Notes: a model not told the origin generated them from the sequence alone. A stretch of DNA of 64,000 bases from Gammaproteobacteria bacterium (GCA_018820765.1 JAHJNN010000007.1:62001-126000); one strand, 5' to 3'; numbered from the stretch's first letter, positions 26,014 to 35,923 are shown. A program made the numbers and translations.

Positions 26014-26238
26014 GTGATCAAGATTCTGTTACTGCTTGTGGTGGGTTTCGCGGTGTGGGCGGTGATCCGCGGCTACCAGCGTTCGCTCAACCACCCCCCG
26101 TCTTCGGCGCGCGATGCCATCGCCGAGGACATGGTGAAATGCGCGCATTGCGGGGTCAATCTGCCGCGCAGCGAAGCCATTTATTCCGGCGGCGATTTTT
26201 TCTGTACGCCTGAGCACAAGCAACTCGGCAAGAAATGA
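26014..26238 (+). CDS. PP0621-like small membrane protein with zinc-ribbon-like tail
   Basis: A 74-residue protein read from a GTG start with GGAGG at 5 nt. One N-terminal transmembrane helix (ILLLLVVGFAVWAVI) is followed by a cytoplasmic tail with CAHCGVNL and FFCTPEH, which resembles a small metal-binding knuckle. Proteins of this kind precede pilS in other betaproteobacteria. Its stop overlaps the pilS start by 4 nt (ATGA). Function unknown; the linkage suggests a part in PilS signalling. Confidence 0.82.
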   Translation: MIKILLLLVVGFAVWAVIRGYQRSLNHPPSSARDAIAEDMVKCAHCGVNLPRSEAIYSGGDFFCTPEHKQLGKK

Positions 26239-27811
26239 GGGCGGCGGCATCCACCATGCCGCGTCCCGCCACGCCGGGCTACTTCGCGTCGCACTGGCGC
26301 AGCCTGGACTATTTCAATCTGTATCGCCTGACCCTGGCGCTGGCGCTGGTTTTTACCGGGCTGGTATTCAGCGACTCGACCCTGTTCCGTCCGGGCGCAA
26401 GCGAGCAGTTCCGGGGAATTTCCTATGCCTATCTGATCATCGCGGCGCTGTTCGTGCTGGGCATCCGTGCCCGCTGGCCCGGGTTCCAGATCCAGCTCAC
26501 CACCCACATCACCGCCGACATCATCTGCGTGATCCTGCTGATGGGCACCAGCGAACTGCTGGCCGCAGGATTGGGGATGCTGCTGGTGATTTCGATCGCC
26601 TCGGGCGGGCTGGTGGGAAGCGGGCGGCTGTCCTTGCTGTATGCCGCGATGGCCTCGATTGCGGTGCTGCTGCAGCATGGATTCGGCATTCTGGGCGGCA
26701 GCCAGCGGTTGGAGGGATTTTTCCAGATCGGCTTGCTGTGCGCCGGCTATTTCGCCATCGGCTGGCTGGCGCATGCACTGACCCAGCGCGCGCTGCACTC
26801 GGAAACGCTGGCGCAACAGCAGGCCGATGAGCTGGCGCTCCTGAACCGGATCAATGCGCTGGCGATTGAAAACTCGCCCGACGGTCTTTTGGCAGTACGC
26901 GGAGATGGCGTCGTTCGTCACGCCAGTCCGCGTGCGCTTGCGCTGCTCGGCGCCCGCGCGCCGCTGAAGCCCGGCATCACCTCTCTGCAGGACTGCTCGC
27001 CCGAGCTGGCGCGCCTGGTGCAGCAGTTGCGCCCCGGCACGATGCTTACCCTGAACACCCCGGCTGCGCAGTTGCGGGTGCGCTGCATTCCGCTGGCGAC
27101 GCCGGACAACAGCCGGGTACTGGTGCTGGAGGACCAGAGCCAGGCCGGGCAGGCGGCACAGCGGCTGAAACTGGCGGCACTGGGCCGGCTCACCGCCAAC
27201 ATCGCGCACGAAATCCGCAATCCGCTGTCGGCCATCAGCCATGCCGCGCAACTGCTGCACGAGGATACCCAGGCACCCGCCCAGGCGAAGCTGACCGCGA
27301 TCATCGAAAACAACGCGCGGCGCCTCGACCGGCTGGTGGAAGAAGTGCTGACACTCAACCGGCGCGATCGGCTCAATCCGGTCAGCTTCGATGCAGCAAT
27401 GCTCGCTGCCCTGATCGACGAGTTGCGGCAGACTGAAGAAATCCCCGCGGAGGCCGTCATAGTCAGCATGCCCGACACCCTGCATTTCCAATTCGATTCC
27501 GACCACCTGCGCCAGATTCTGTGGAACCTGCTGCGCAACGCCTGGCGCTACAGCCGCAAGCAGGCCGGCAGCATCCGGATCAGCGCAAAGACGCTGGGTG
27601 ACAACGTGCAGCTGGAGATTGCGGACGACGGCCCGGGCGTCGCTGAGGAACACCATGGCAAATTGTTCGAGCCCTTCTTCACCACCGATGCCCAGGGCAC
27701 CGGTCTTGGACTGTTCCTTGCGCGCGAACTGGCCGAGGCCAACCATGCGGCGCTGGCCTACGTCCCCGCGACGGGCGGCGCATGTTTTCGCCTGAGCCTG
27801 CGCAGGAGCGA

Positions 27812-27815
<4 letters not shown>
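26235..27815 (+). CDS. pilS: PilS-type sensor histidine kinase
   Basis: The 526-residue kinase has six N-terminal membrane segments (about 30-180), a PAS-like region (about 205-300), an H-box with phosphorylatable His325 in ANIAHEIRNPLS, an N-box LLRNAWRYSR, and G-boxes DDGPGV and GTGLGLF. This matches PilS, which senses pilin in the inner membrane and controls the sigma-54 regulator PilR. pilR follows with overlapping stop and start codons. The PrsK kinase of PEP-CTERM systems is built differently, so I prefer PilS despite the nearby PEP-CTERM genes. Confidence 0.9.
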
Positions 27816-29134
<1,319 letters not shown>

Positions 29135-29160
29135 GCCGTTGCAGCCCGCATCGCGCACGT

Positions 29161-29197
29161 AAAAAAACCGCATCCGGTGACGGATGCGGTTTTTTAT
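29161..29197 (+). terminator. Bidirectional rho-independent terminator after pilR
   Basis: AAAAAACCGCATCCG, a 4-nt GTGA loop and CGGATGCGGTTTTTT form a perfect stem with A and T runs on both sides, 27 nt after the pilR stop codon. Confidence 0.95.
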
Positions 29198-29205
29198 TGT
29201 GTAGG

Positions 29206-29250
29206 TGGTGCCGCTTGTCGGAATCGAACTGACGACCTACCGCTTACAAG
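29206..29250. other. Left attachment site (copy of the tRNA-Thr 3' end)
   Basis: The 45 bp from TGGTGCCGCTTGTCGGAATC to CGCTTACAAG equal 39298-39342 exactly and then diverge. They cover the acceptor 3' strand, T arm, variable loop and anticodon stem of the tRNA, not its 5' half, so this copy is not a working tRNA gene. Confidence 0.92.
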
Positions 29251-29368
29251 AAGGCTGTTCCACGCCTTGGCCTACCCCTTTTTTGTTTTGCTTTTCCTGA
29301 AAACGAGCGATAATTCAAGCACATAGCACTGGCGCGCATTTTTTGCGTTTTGAGGGATTTTGCGCCGG

Positions 29369-29389
29369 GCGATTTTTCAGCGATTTTTT
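29369..29389. promoter_or_regulatory. Candidate integrase arm-type sites, left end
   Basis: GCGATTTTT at 29369 and GCGATTTTTT at 29380 stand 11 bp apart, just before the integrase gene. An identical pair with the same 11-bp step lies near the right end (39220-39240). Paired sites at both ends are typical of arm-binding by tyrosine integrases. No other feature is seen in the 29251-29403 spacer. Confidence 0.55.
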
Positions 29390-29403
29390 GAAACGGGGGC
29401 AAC

Positions 29404-30690
29404 ATGGCCACTTTCTCCGAGAAGGTCAAACTCACCGAGCGCACCGTAGCCGCTGCACAGCCCGCACCCGGCGAGCGCGCAAAGTTCTATCTCGACGAAA
29501 CCCTGATCGGATTCGGCCTCGCCGTCTCCGCCAAGGGCAGCAAGAGCTATTTCGTCATGCGGCGGGTGAACGGGCGGCAGGTTCGATACGTCTTCCGCCG
29601 CGTGGGTGAGGGAACCTGCCAGCAGGCGCGTGTCGAGGCATCAGGCTTGCTGGCGCAGATGGCGGCAGGAGTGGACCTCGGCAAACAGCGCGCGGCGGCG
29701 CGGGAGGCAGCGCAGCAGAAGGAAGCGAACAGCATCACTCTGCGCAAGGCGTTGGATCTCTACCTGAGCAGCGCCAAGAGCAAGGGCCGCAGTCCACGCA
29801 CGCTGGCGAACGTCGAGGCGGTGTTGCAGCGATACCTGGCGGACTGGTTCGACCGCGAGCTGCCCTCAATCACCCGCGAGGAAGCCCGGCAGCGCCACCA
29901 GAAAATCGCACGCGACATTGCACGGGGGAAATACACACGCGGCAGCAAATTCCACACAGGCGCAACGCGCACCGAGGAAAGCGGACGCTCCACAGCCAAC
30001 GACGCAATGCGCAGTTTCCGGACTGTGTGGAACCGCGCGCGCCGCCAGCATCCGGAACTGCCCGAGTGCCCCACCATCAACGTGGACAAGTTCACCACGG
30101 AAAAGCCGCGCACCGCTATGGCGGAGGATCAACTGAGCAAGTGGCACGCAGCCGTGACGGCGGAGACAAACACGGTGCGGCGCGACGTGTTGCTGTTCGC
30201 GCTGTTCACCGGGCTGCGGCGCGGGGATGCCTGTTCTGTACGCTGGGCGGATGTCGATCTGAAACAGAAGGTGCTGCACATCCCGCAGCCGAAAGGTGGA
30301 CGCGCCTTCGACCTGCCGCTGATCGACTTCCTCGTGGAACTGCTGGAGGGGCGGCAGGCTGAAAACGAAGAGCTGTTCCCGGAATCACCTTGGGTGTTCC
30401 CCGCCGCGAGCAAGTCCGGCCACATCGAGGAAATCCGGGTAGAGGTGCCGGGCGTTGCGTGGACGCCGCACGACCTACGCCGCACATACTTGAACGTGGC
30501 GGAAAGACTGGAGATTTCAGCCTATGCGCTGAAAGCATTGGTCAACCATCGGCAGCCGACAGGTGACGTGACCAGCGGCTATCTGCGGATGGAAGTCGAA
30601 CGGCTGCGTGCGCCGATGCAGGCAATCACTGACCGGCTGAAGGCATTGTGTATGCCGCAGGCTGGAAAGGTTGTGCGGCTGCGTAGGTGA
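29404..30690 (+). CDS. int: Tyrosine-family site-specific integrase
   Basis: A 428-residue P4-type integrase. It has an N-terminal arm-binding domain (FYLDETLIGFGLAVSAKGSK), a SAM-like core-binding domain (about 110-230) and a catalytic domain. The catalytic set is Arg272 (TGLRRGDA), Lys of PKGG, His356 and Arg359 (PHDLRRTY), His382 (VNHRQ) and Tyr393 (SGYLRME). It should recombine attP with the 3' end of tRNA-Thr. It lies next to attL, at the opposite end from the intact tRNA. The catalytic set is complete, so the enzyme is probably functional. Confidence 0.95.
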   Translation: MATFSEKVKLTERTVAAAQPAPGERAKFYLDETLIGFGLAVSAKGSKSYFVMRRVNGRQVRYVFRRVGEGTCQQARVEASGLLAQMAAGVDLGKQRAAAREAAQQKEANSITLRKALDLYLSSAKSKGRSPRTLANVEAVLQRYLADWFDRELPSITREEARQRHQKIARDIARGKYTRGSKFHTGATRTEESGRSTANDAMRSFRTVWNRARRQHPELPECPTINVDKFTTEKPRTAMAEDQLSKWHAAVTAETNTVRRDVLLFALFTGLRRGDACSVRWADVDLKQKVLHIPQPKGGRAFDLPLIDFLVELLEGRQAENEELFPESPWVFPAASKSGHIEEIRVEVPGVAWTPHDLRRTYLNVAERLEISAYALKALVNHRQPTGDVTSGYLRMEVERLRAPMQAITDRLKALCMPQAGKVVRLRR

Positions 30691-30793
30691 AAAATTTCTT
30701 TTCTTTTCACCTGAATTGGGGTTAAATTTCTTTAGTCCCCCAGCCAGAAGCCATAGAGCGGCAACTGGATGCCCCTGATGGATCACGGCCAAC

Positions 30794-30850
30794 AAAAGCC
30801 GTCAGAACTAGAGCGCACTTCGCAACTGCTCGGTTTCTGACGGCTTTTTT
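30794..30850. terminator. Long-stem bidirectional terminator
   Basis: AAAAGCCGTCAGAA and TTCTGACGGCTTTT form a 14-bp perfect stem around a 27-nt loop and end in a T-run. It separates the integrase from the rest of the element. The 30691-30793 stretch also holds two AAATTTCTTT words 32 bp apart and no gene. Confidence 0.75.
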
Positions 30851-30888
30851 ATTGCCCAAAGCCGAGCGCATTGACCAAGGATCATGTC

Positions 30889-31227
30889 ATGCGCATCACC
30901 ACCGAAGTCTCCACCACCTTCGCCCAGCGTCTTCGCAACGAAGAGTCGCGGGTGTTCTTGGCGTTCCAAGTGCTCGGGGTTTCTCACAAAAGCATTTCGA
31001 ACGCCATCGGACGCTCTGAACCAACCATCAGCTTTTGGGCACGCGGCCAGAAGCCGATCCCTCCTGAATACCTTCAGCAACTGATTCAACTTGGCCGCGA
31101 CCAGTGCCGTGCTGCGGCCGAGCTGGCTAAGCAGTTTGCCCACGGCACTGGTGTTGAGGCGTTCGCAACCCTGCGTGATGTGCGGTTGGCTGAGCAGCTG
31201 CTGGATGAGGTGGAGGTGGCGGCATGA
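30889..31227 (+). CDS. Small helix-turn-helix protein, probable element regulator
   Basis: This 112-residue protein starts at an ATG with AAGGA upstream; the frame also has a TTG at 30871. A helix-turn-helix-like segment is visible (FQVLGVSHKSISNAIGRSEP then TISFWARGQK), followed by a helical tail. I cannot assign it to a named family. Its place first in the operon, beside the excisionase-like gene, suggests a lysogeny-type regulator. It overlaps the next gene by 4 nt. Confidence 0.7.
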   Translation: MRITTEVSTTFAQRLRNEESRVFLAFQVLGVSHKSISNAIGRSEPTISFWARGQKPIPPEYLQQLIQLGRDQCRAAAELAKQFAHGTGVEAFATLRDVRLAEQLLDEVEVAA

Positions 31228-31496
31228 ACGTCAACTTTGAACCTGATGACATTGATGCGCTGGCGGACGCTGTCGCCGCGCGCGTCCTTCAACTGCTGGC
31301 CGAGGTGCGGCCCGCCACGGTCGCAGCGCCGTCCACTTGGCTGAGTACTGTCGAGGCGGCGGCGCATTTGGGGATGGGCAAATCCACGCTTGAAATCTGG
31401 CGCATGAAAGGCGAAGGCCCGCCCTTCACCAAGGCTGGCGGACGTGTGCGCTACAACCGCAGTGAGCTGGACGCATGGCAGCGGGGTGAGAAATGA
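31224..31496 (+). CDS. AlpA/MerR-like DNA-binding protein, probable excisionase
   Basis: A 90-residue protein whose C-terminal half is a winged-helix excisionase-type domain: LSTVEAAAHLGMGKSTLEIW, then GPPFTKAGGRVRYNRSELDAW. This is the layout of AlpA and helix_turn_helix_17 proteins that bind attachment sites or promote excision. The N-terminal part (about 1-40) is acidic and helical. It overlaps both neighbours by 4 nt. It is a likely recombination directionality factor for the integrase. Confidence 0.82.
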   Translation: MNVNFEPDDIDALADAVAARVLQLLAEVRPATVAAPSTWLSTVEAAAHLGMGKSTLEIWRMKGEGPPFTKAGGRVRYNRSELDAWQRGEK

Positions 31497-31885
31497 GCAA
31501 TGTAATCGCATTCCCTCGCTCAGCAACAAAGTGGGCTGCTGAGGAAGCCGCGATAGACGCGCGATACCGTGCCTTCATGGCGACCACAGGCTTGCGCCAT
31601 TCACGCGGATGGTCGCGTGCAGGGGCAATACTGCTGCCACCTGGCTTCGACCATTCATGTTTATGGCTTGACCGCGCAGGCAAGTACATCGTCACCACCG
31701 AGCCCTACAACCATGTGGCAATGGCGGACTTTGCTCACCTGACAGAGCTGGGCTGGACGCTGGCCGAAGCACCTTGCTTGGGGATGTGGAATCCGCCCCA
31801 CACGCGGTTGATTCTGGCCTCACCGCCGCGCAATGGTGGGGACTTGTTTCCTGTGTTGGCGGCATTGAGGAGGGTGGCAGCATGA
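31493..31885 (+). CDS. Hypothetical protein of the satellite element
   Basis: A 130-residue soluble protein that I do not recognise. It begins MSNVIAFPRSATKW, contains LPPGFDHSCLWLDRAGKYIV (a beta-rich stretch) and ends in a PPRNGGDLFPVLAALR segment. There is no signal peptide or membrane segment. It is coupled to both neighbours by ATGA overlaps, so it is a real gene of the operon. Confidence 0.7.
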   Translation: MSNVIAFPRSATKWAAEEAAIDARYRAFMATTGLRHSRGWSRAGAILLPPGFDHSCLWLDRAGKYIVTTEPYNHVAMADFAHLTELGWTLAEAPCLGMWNPPHTRLILASPPRNGGDLFPVLAALRRVAA

Positions 31886-32244
31886 ACATCACATGGGAGC
31901 GGCTGTGCGAACTCAACCCTGCGCTCGTGAAGCTGGAAGCCGACATCAAGGTAGTCGCTGATGCCGACACAGGCGAAGGATACTTCTGCGCGAACCGGCA
32001 CTGGTACAGGACGTTCAAGCCGCGCCTGTGGCACGAGGTGGGCACTTTCGCTGGCTGTGTCGAGGAAGAGAAACCTGTTAGCGACAAATGGCCCGAGCCG
32101 CTGGACCTAACGCAGCCATTCATCTTTCCTGAGCGCACGTGGGACGTGCCGCCCGAACTGTTGACTCACGAGGCGTGGAATGTCGCCTACGAGCACCTGT
32201 ATGAACTGTTGCCGGACTGCCGGCATGAGGACTCGATATGTTGA
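31882..32244 (+). CDS. Hypothetical protein of the satellite element
   Basis: A 120-residue acidic, Trp- and Glu-rich protein (WERLCELNPALVKLEADIKV at the start). It has three aromatic-rich stretches and a single Cys pair far apart. No family recognised. The start at 31882 overlaps the preceding stop by 4 nt. The frame continues upstream but lacks a better start. Confidence 0.68.
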   Translation: MNITWERLCELNPALVKLEADIKVVADADTGEGYFCANRHWYRTFKPRLWHEVGTFAGCVEEEKPVSDKWPEPLDLTQPFIFPERTWDVPPELLTHEAWNVAYEHLYELLPDCRHEDSIC

Positions 32245-32456
32245 AACGTCGCAAAGACCTAGAGAAACGCGCGCCGCGCGCCATGCGCAAGGTCGACAAG
32301 GTGCGTGTGTATGAGGACAGCACCGGCAAGACGATTGTTTTGGTTGGGGCCAAGTGGCGCAGTGAAGCCGAACTGCTGGACATGGCGGCTAATGGGCATG
32401 CCGCGAAAGAGGCATTCAACTTGATGGCGGCCCCGGCCATAGGAGGACTGCAATGA
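32238..32456 (+). CDS. Hypothetical small basic protein
   Basis: A 72-residue protein with a strongly basic N-terminus (MLKRRKDLEKRAPRAMRKVD) and a short amphipathic C-terminal part. No motif recognised; the charge suggests nucleic-acid contact. It overlaps both neighbours by a few bases. Confidence 0.62.
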   Translation: MLKRRKDLEKRAPRAMRKVDKVRVYEDSTGKTIVLVGAKWRSEAELLDMAANGHAAKEAFNLMAAPAIGGLQ

Positions 32457-32815
32457 AACGCACAATGATGGTGGGCAACGGCAAGGTTATCGAATTCGAG
32501 GAGATGGAAGCCAACGCAACCATCATCCCGACGCTTCCCGGATACCGTGTGGTTTGGCCGCAGGACGACGGCACTGCTTTGTTTGAGGACATCATCGCCT
32601 GGAAGATTTCATACGAGGGGATGCTGGTACAGCCCATCACACCCGCTGGGTTGCAACTGAAGCCCGTCAACTTCACCGGGGAGCTCCAGAATGGAGCAAT
32701 CCTTTCTCCTGATGGCCAAGTCTATATACCCGGCGAAGGATGCCCGAGTTGGGAATCTCTGGCCAGCTACTTGCGCGAGGAAAAAAGGAAGAGCGGCGCG
32801 GCAGGTGCGGCATGA
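32453..32815 (+). CDS. Hypothetical protein of the satellite element
   Basis: A 120-residue protein of mixed beta character (VIEFEEMEANATIIPTLPGY; LFEDIIAWKISYEGMLVQP) with a basic tail. No family recognised. It overlaps the helicase gene start by 4 nt, so it is translated with it. A role in replication control is a guess from position only. Confidence 0.65.
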   Translation: MKRTMMVGNGKVIEFEEMEANATIIPTLPGYRVVWPQDDGTALFEDIIAWKISYEGMLVQPITPAGLQLKPVNFTGELQNGAILSPDGQVYIPGEGCPSWESLASYLREEKRKSGAAGAA

Positions 32816-34428
32816 AATATACGTTGCTCAAGGAAAGTGGCAGGCAGCTCAATCCTCTTGCGCCGCGCGGCAGGGTGTTGGTGCAGCGCAAAAATAAGGC
32901 CGCGCGCAAGCGGCGTGGTGTCGCTGGAGGGGACAAGACAATGGATGAGCATATCGCAGCACTCAAAGTCGAAGCAGCGGCCAAAAAGAAGGGCCAGCGC
33001 ACGCAATACCACCACGAAGATTTTGTGTTTGATGCGCAAAGCGAGCGCTACTGGAATCTTGAGGATTTTACCAACGTCAGCCGCGAGGTCGTCAACACCA
33101 TGATACCCAAGGACGAATGGTACACACGGGATGTGCCGCGTGCTAATGGCGCTGGGTTCAGGACTGTTCCAATCAAGCCCAGCGAGTTCATCGCGCGCAT
33201 TGAAAACGATAAGGTTGTGGAAGGTGTTGCTTGGTGGCCGGGGCTGCCGCGCATCATCAAGGACATCCTCGTCGTCAATGGGGAGGAAAAGCACGTCAAA
33301 GGGCGACGCACACTGAATACATACCTCAGGCCGCAGCATCATGCGACTGGTGACCCGGCCAAAGCTGATGTTTGGATCGAGCACGTCCGCAAGCTGTATC
33401 CAGAGGAAGCAGACGTATTGCTGGATTATTTCGCTCATACAGTCCAACACCCGGAAGTGAAGATCAACTTTGGACTTGTGCTGATCGGTGAGTCTGGCAT
33501 CGGCAAGGACATGATGCTGACGCCTGTGAAGCGCGCGGTTGGTGAGCACAACACCCAGGACGTCACCCCCAAGGAAATCACAAGCCAATTCACTGGCTGG
33601 AAGAAATGTGTCCTGCTCACCATCAATGAGGCACGTTCAGCCGACAGCGACTTCAAGGCTACTGATTTCTATGAGCTGCTGAAGGAGTTGTGTGCTGCGC
33701 CGCCTGACTGGTTGCAGACCAACCCTAAGTATGGGAAACAGGAGACTGTGCGCAACCTGCTGCGGGTTGTGATCACCACCAATCATGCTCTGGCGCTGTA
33801 TGTTCCTGAGGACGATCGCCGTCTGTATTTCGCCAAGAGCAAACTGCCTGAGAAGTGGGCTGACAGTGAATATTTCTACAAGCTTGCTTCCTATTACGAG
33901 GCTGGCGGCAACGACCATGTCTATGCCTACCTGCGGCAGCGCGACATTTCCAAGTTTGACCCGAAGAGGCACCCTGCGCCGAATGCCGCGCACATGGCTG
34001 CGACTGCTTCGTGGAACCAAGCAGTCAATGACCCGTTGATGGATGTGCTGGATGAACTGAAGTGGCCGGACGTTTTCTTTGGGGCAGAGATTCTGAGCTG
34101 CGATGTTGCGAGCTTCGACAACAGAGACGAGGTGATGAGGTTGCTCAAGTCGAGCCGCCAGTTAGCGATGAGGATGAGCAAGTTGGGGTATGAGCAGCAT
34201 TCGTCGCCCGACAAGAACAATGGTTGGCAGTATTGCTCACCCAGCAAGAAACCGTACAGGGTGCGGGTGGCGTTTGTGAAGCATGGATATACCGGGGATT
34301 GGGAAGCTGAGCGTGACCGCCGGGGGCGCGAGATTGCCGCGAACGGGAATAATAAGGCCACGCCGCCAGAACGCGACTTTGAGGCCGCGAGGCCCAAAGT
34401 GGTACCGATCAAGGGAGTCGAATCGTGA
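32812..34428 (+). CDS. SF3/D5-like phage replicative helicase
   Basis: This 538-residue protein carries a superfamily 3 helicase core: Walker A GESGIGKD (226-233), Walker B LLTINEA about 55 residues later, and a motif C-like VVITTNHALAL. N-terminal to this is a region with VNTMIPKDEWYTRD and KGRRTLNTYLRP, as in the primase-helicase proteins of phages and satellites. I see no clear primase active site, so it may depend on a host primase. The frame is open from 32740; ATG 32812 overlaps the preceding gene. An iteron-like region begins 15 bp after the stop. Confidence 0.85.
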   Translation: MKYTLLKESGRQLNPLAPRGRVLVQRKNKAARKRRGVAGGDKTMDEHIAALKVEAAAKKKGQRTQYHHEDFVFDAQSERYWNLEDFTNVSREVVNTMIPKDEWYTRDVPRANGAGFRTVPIKPSEFIARIENDKVVEGVAWWPGLPRIIKDILVVNGEEKHVKGRRTLNTYLRPQHHATGDPAKADVWIEHVRKLYPEEADVLLDYFAHTVQHPEVKINFGLVLIGESGIGKDMMLTPVKRAVGEHNTQDVTPKEITSQFTGWKKCVLLTINEARSADSDFKATDFYELLKELCAAPPDWLQTNPKYGKQETVRNLLRVVITTNHALALYVPEDDRRLYFAKSKLPEKWADSEYFYKLASYYEAGGNDHVYAYLRQRDISKFDPKRHPAPNAAHMAATASWNQAVNDPLMDVLDELKWPDVFFGAEILSCDVASFDNRDEVMRLLKSSRQLAMRMSKLGYEQHSSPDKNNGWQYCSPSKKPYRVRVAFVKHGYTGDWEAERDRRGREIAANGNNKATPPERDFEAARPKVVPIKGVES

Positions 34429-34440
34429 ATAGTTTTCGGA

Positions 34441-34660
34441 ATCTCGCGTTTCTCGCGTTCTCGCGTCTCAATTTCGCATCTCGCGTTTTAAAGTCGCGTT
34501 TAGCCGGGAGCCGCGCGGTTACTGGTTTCAAACGCGAGAAACGCGAGAACGCGACTTTCTTAAAAAAGAGAGGGAATGAGAGAAATAGAGGAAATAGGAG
34601 AGAGAAAAACACGCCCCCGGAAAGTTTTAGGAAAGTCGCGTTTCGCGTTCTCGCGTTTTC
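34441..34660. repeat. Iteron-like TCGCGTT/AACGCGA array, possible origin
   Basis: About ten copies of CTCGCGTT or its complement occur in three groups: 34443-34501 (plus sense), 34530-34556 (minus sense) and 34633-34658 (plus sense). The last two groups are near-perfect inverted copies. Between them runs a purine-only-like, AT-richer tract (34561-34610). A replication gene followed by iterons and an easily melted tract is the usual origin layout in satellites. A GTG-started frame across it (34425-34856) gives a low-complexity protein that I do not believe. The remaining spacer to 34867 holds only short palindromes around CCTGCGGC. Confidence 0.7.
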
Positions 34661-34867
34661 ACCCTGCGGCACATTCTCGGTACGCCGCATCCCTGCGGCA
34701 TCAACACAACCTCGCGGCGAATCGCCTTATTTCAATGGCTTTGCGGATTGTATTCAAGGCAGGTCGCCAATTTTTCACCCCCCTACCTGCTTTTCAGAGA
34801 AGGGTAGGTCATGCGGTGCGAACGGCGCGGTACACGGCGTAAACGCTGGGATTTGAGGATATAGGCT

Positions 34868-35317
34868 ATGGATACGACAACGACGAAAAATCGCCGGAAA
34901 ATCGGGCGGGTAAAACGCCCCGACAGCGCGGCACTGGCGCGGCCCAGAAAGATCATCATGGTTCACGCGGGCGGCAGCGCGGCTTTCCGCACAGGGATTT
35001 TCGATGGCCGTACAAAGCTCGCCAAGTTGTACAAGCAGCACGTCGCGGCGATAGAAGCCCACCTCGGTGGTGATCTGACCCCTCCCCAAAGCCGCCTAGT
35101 GGATCAGGCCGCGCGCCTCGCCCTGCTCACTGAACTCACATGGGCCGAGATCGACAAGCACGGCGTCTTCAAGGACGGAGACGTTCGCCCTGCTGTTGAT
35201 TCCTTCCTGCGCACAGCCCAGCAGGAGCGCGACGTGCTGCGGCTGCTGGGCATCGAACGCCGCCAGAAAGCCATCCCGAGCCTCGACGAATACCTGAAGG
35301 AGCACAGCGATGTTTGA
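34868..35317 (+). CDS. Probable phage terminase small subunit
   Basis: A 149-residue basic protein with a disordered N-terminus (TTTTKNRRKIGRVKRP). A helical core follows (RTKLAKLYKQHVAAIEAHLG; SRLVDQAARLALLTELTWAE; SFLRTAQQERDVLRLLGIER) that resembles the oligomerising part of small terminase subunits. The assignment rests mainly on the helical pattern and on the large-subunit gene 0.6 kb downstream. It would recognise the packaging site of the element. Confidence 0.62.
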   Translation: MDTTTTKNRRKIGRVKRPDSAALARPRKIIMVHAGGSAAFRTGIFDGRTKLAKLYKQHVAAIEAHLGGDLTPPQSRLVDQAARLALLTELTWAEIDKHGVFKDGDVRPAVDSFLRTAQQERDVLRLLGIERRQKAIPSLDEYLKEHSDV

Positions 35318-35645
35318 CGACCGCTACATGCACATGTTCGAGGGCATCCTCGTCGTGTTCGCCCCAGACGACCGCGCGGTTCCTCCAGGCTTCCAGCATT
35401 GGGGCACAGTCACCCTCTATGGCCAGCAGCGCACGCCCCTGTTCCTCAGCGACGACGATGAGCGCGTGATCGCCGGGGACGTTGAACTCAGCGGCCTAGA
35501 CCTCCTGTTCACGCGCTTGGCTTGCAAGAACCTCCAGAACAGACGCGCGGCCAGAGAAAACGACCCCCGGCATCGTTCAAAGCGTAGGGCCTACCCAACC
35601 CTACATTCCCCCACGTTGAACAGCTCAGGAGGGCTGTTTTCATGA
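35310..35645 (+). CDS. Hypothetical protein
   Basis: A 111-residue protein overlapping the preceding gene by 8 nt. It begins MFDDRYMHMFEGILVVFAPD and has a beta-rich centre and a basic tail (RRAARENDPRHRSKRR). No family recognised. Position suggests a small head or packaging accessory, but nothing in the sequence proves that. Confidence 0.6.
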   Translation: MFDDRYMHMFEGILVVFAPDDRAVPPGFQHWGTVTLYGQQRTPLFLSDDDERVIAGDVELSGLDLLFTRLACKNLQNRRAARENDPRHRSKRRAYPTLHSPTLNSSGGLFS

Positions 35646-35923
35646 GGCGCACCTATGAAGCCGGCACCACTGCGCAGTTCGACCTGCACGTGTCGCCCTA
35701 TGCCGTCCCACTCGACGCCTTGCCGCTGTTCAAGGTGACAGGCCTCGGCGGCTGGTCGGACACGATCACAGCGCAGCAATCGGCACAAAACGCCTTCTAC
35801 GCAGTCATCACCACGCCGAGCACGCCCGGTTCGTACCTCGGCCAATGGACTGCGGCCAGCAGCGGCTTCCCGTTCGCCTCTCGCTTCATGTTCGAAGTCC
35901 AGCGCACGAGGGTTCCCGAATGA
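35642..35923 (+). CDS. Hypothetical beta-rich protein
   Basis: A 93-residue protein (RRTYEAGTTAQFDLHVSPYA; QNAFYAVITTPSTPGSYLGQ; FMFEVQRTRVPE) with an Ig-like or jelly-roll-like strand pattern. No named family. It overlaps both neighbours by 4 nt and directly precedes the large terminase. Confidence 0.62.
   Translation: MRRTYEAGTTAQFDLHVSPYAVPLDALPLFKVTGLGGWSDTITAQQSAQNAFYAVITTPSTPGSYLGQWTAASSGFPFASRFMFEVQRTRVPE

Noticed and set aside
29206-29250. Second tRNA-Thr gene
   Set aside because: Only the 3' half is present; the anticodon stem and acceptor have no 5' partners, so it is an attachment-site copy.
34425-34856. GTG-started frame of 143 codons after the helicase
   Set aside because: It is made of repeated CGCGAGAA-type words and purine runs, gives a low-complexity basic protein, and is better explained as an origin with iterons.
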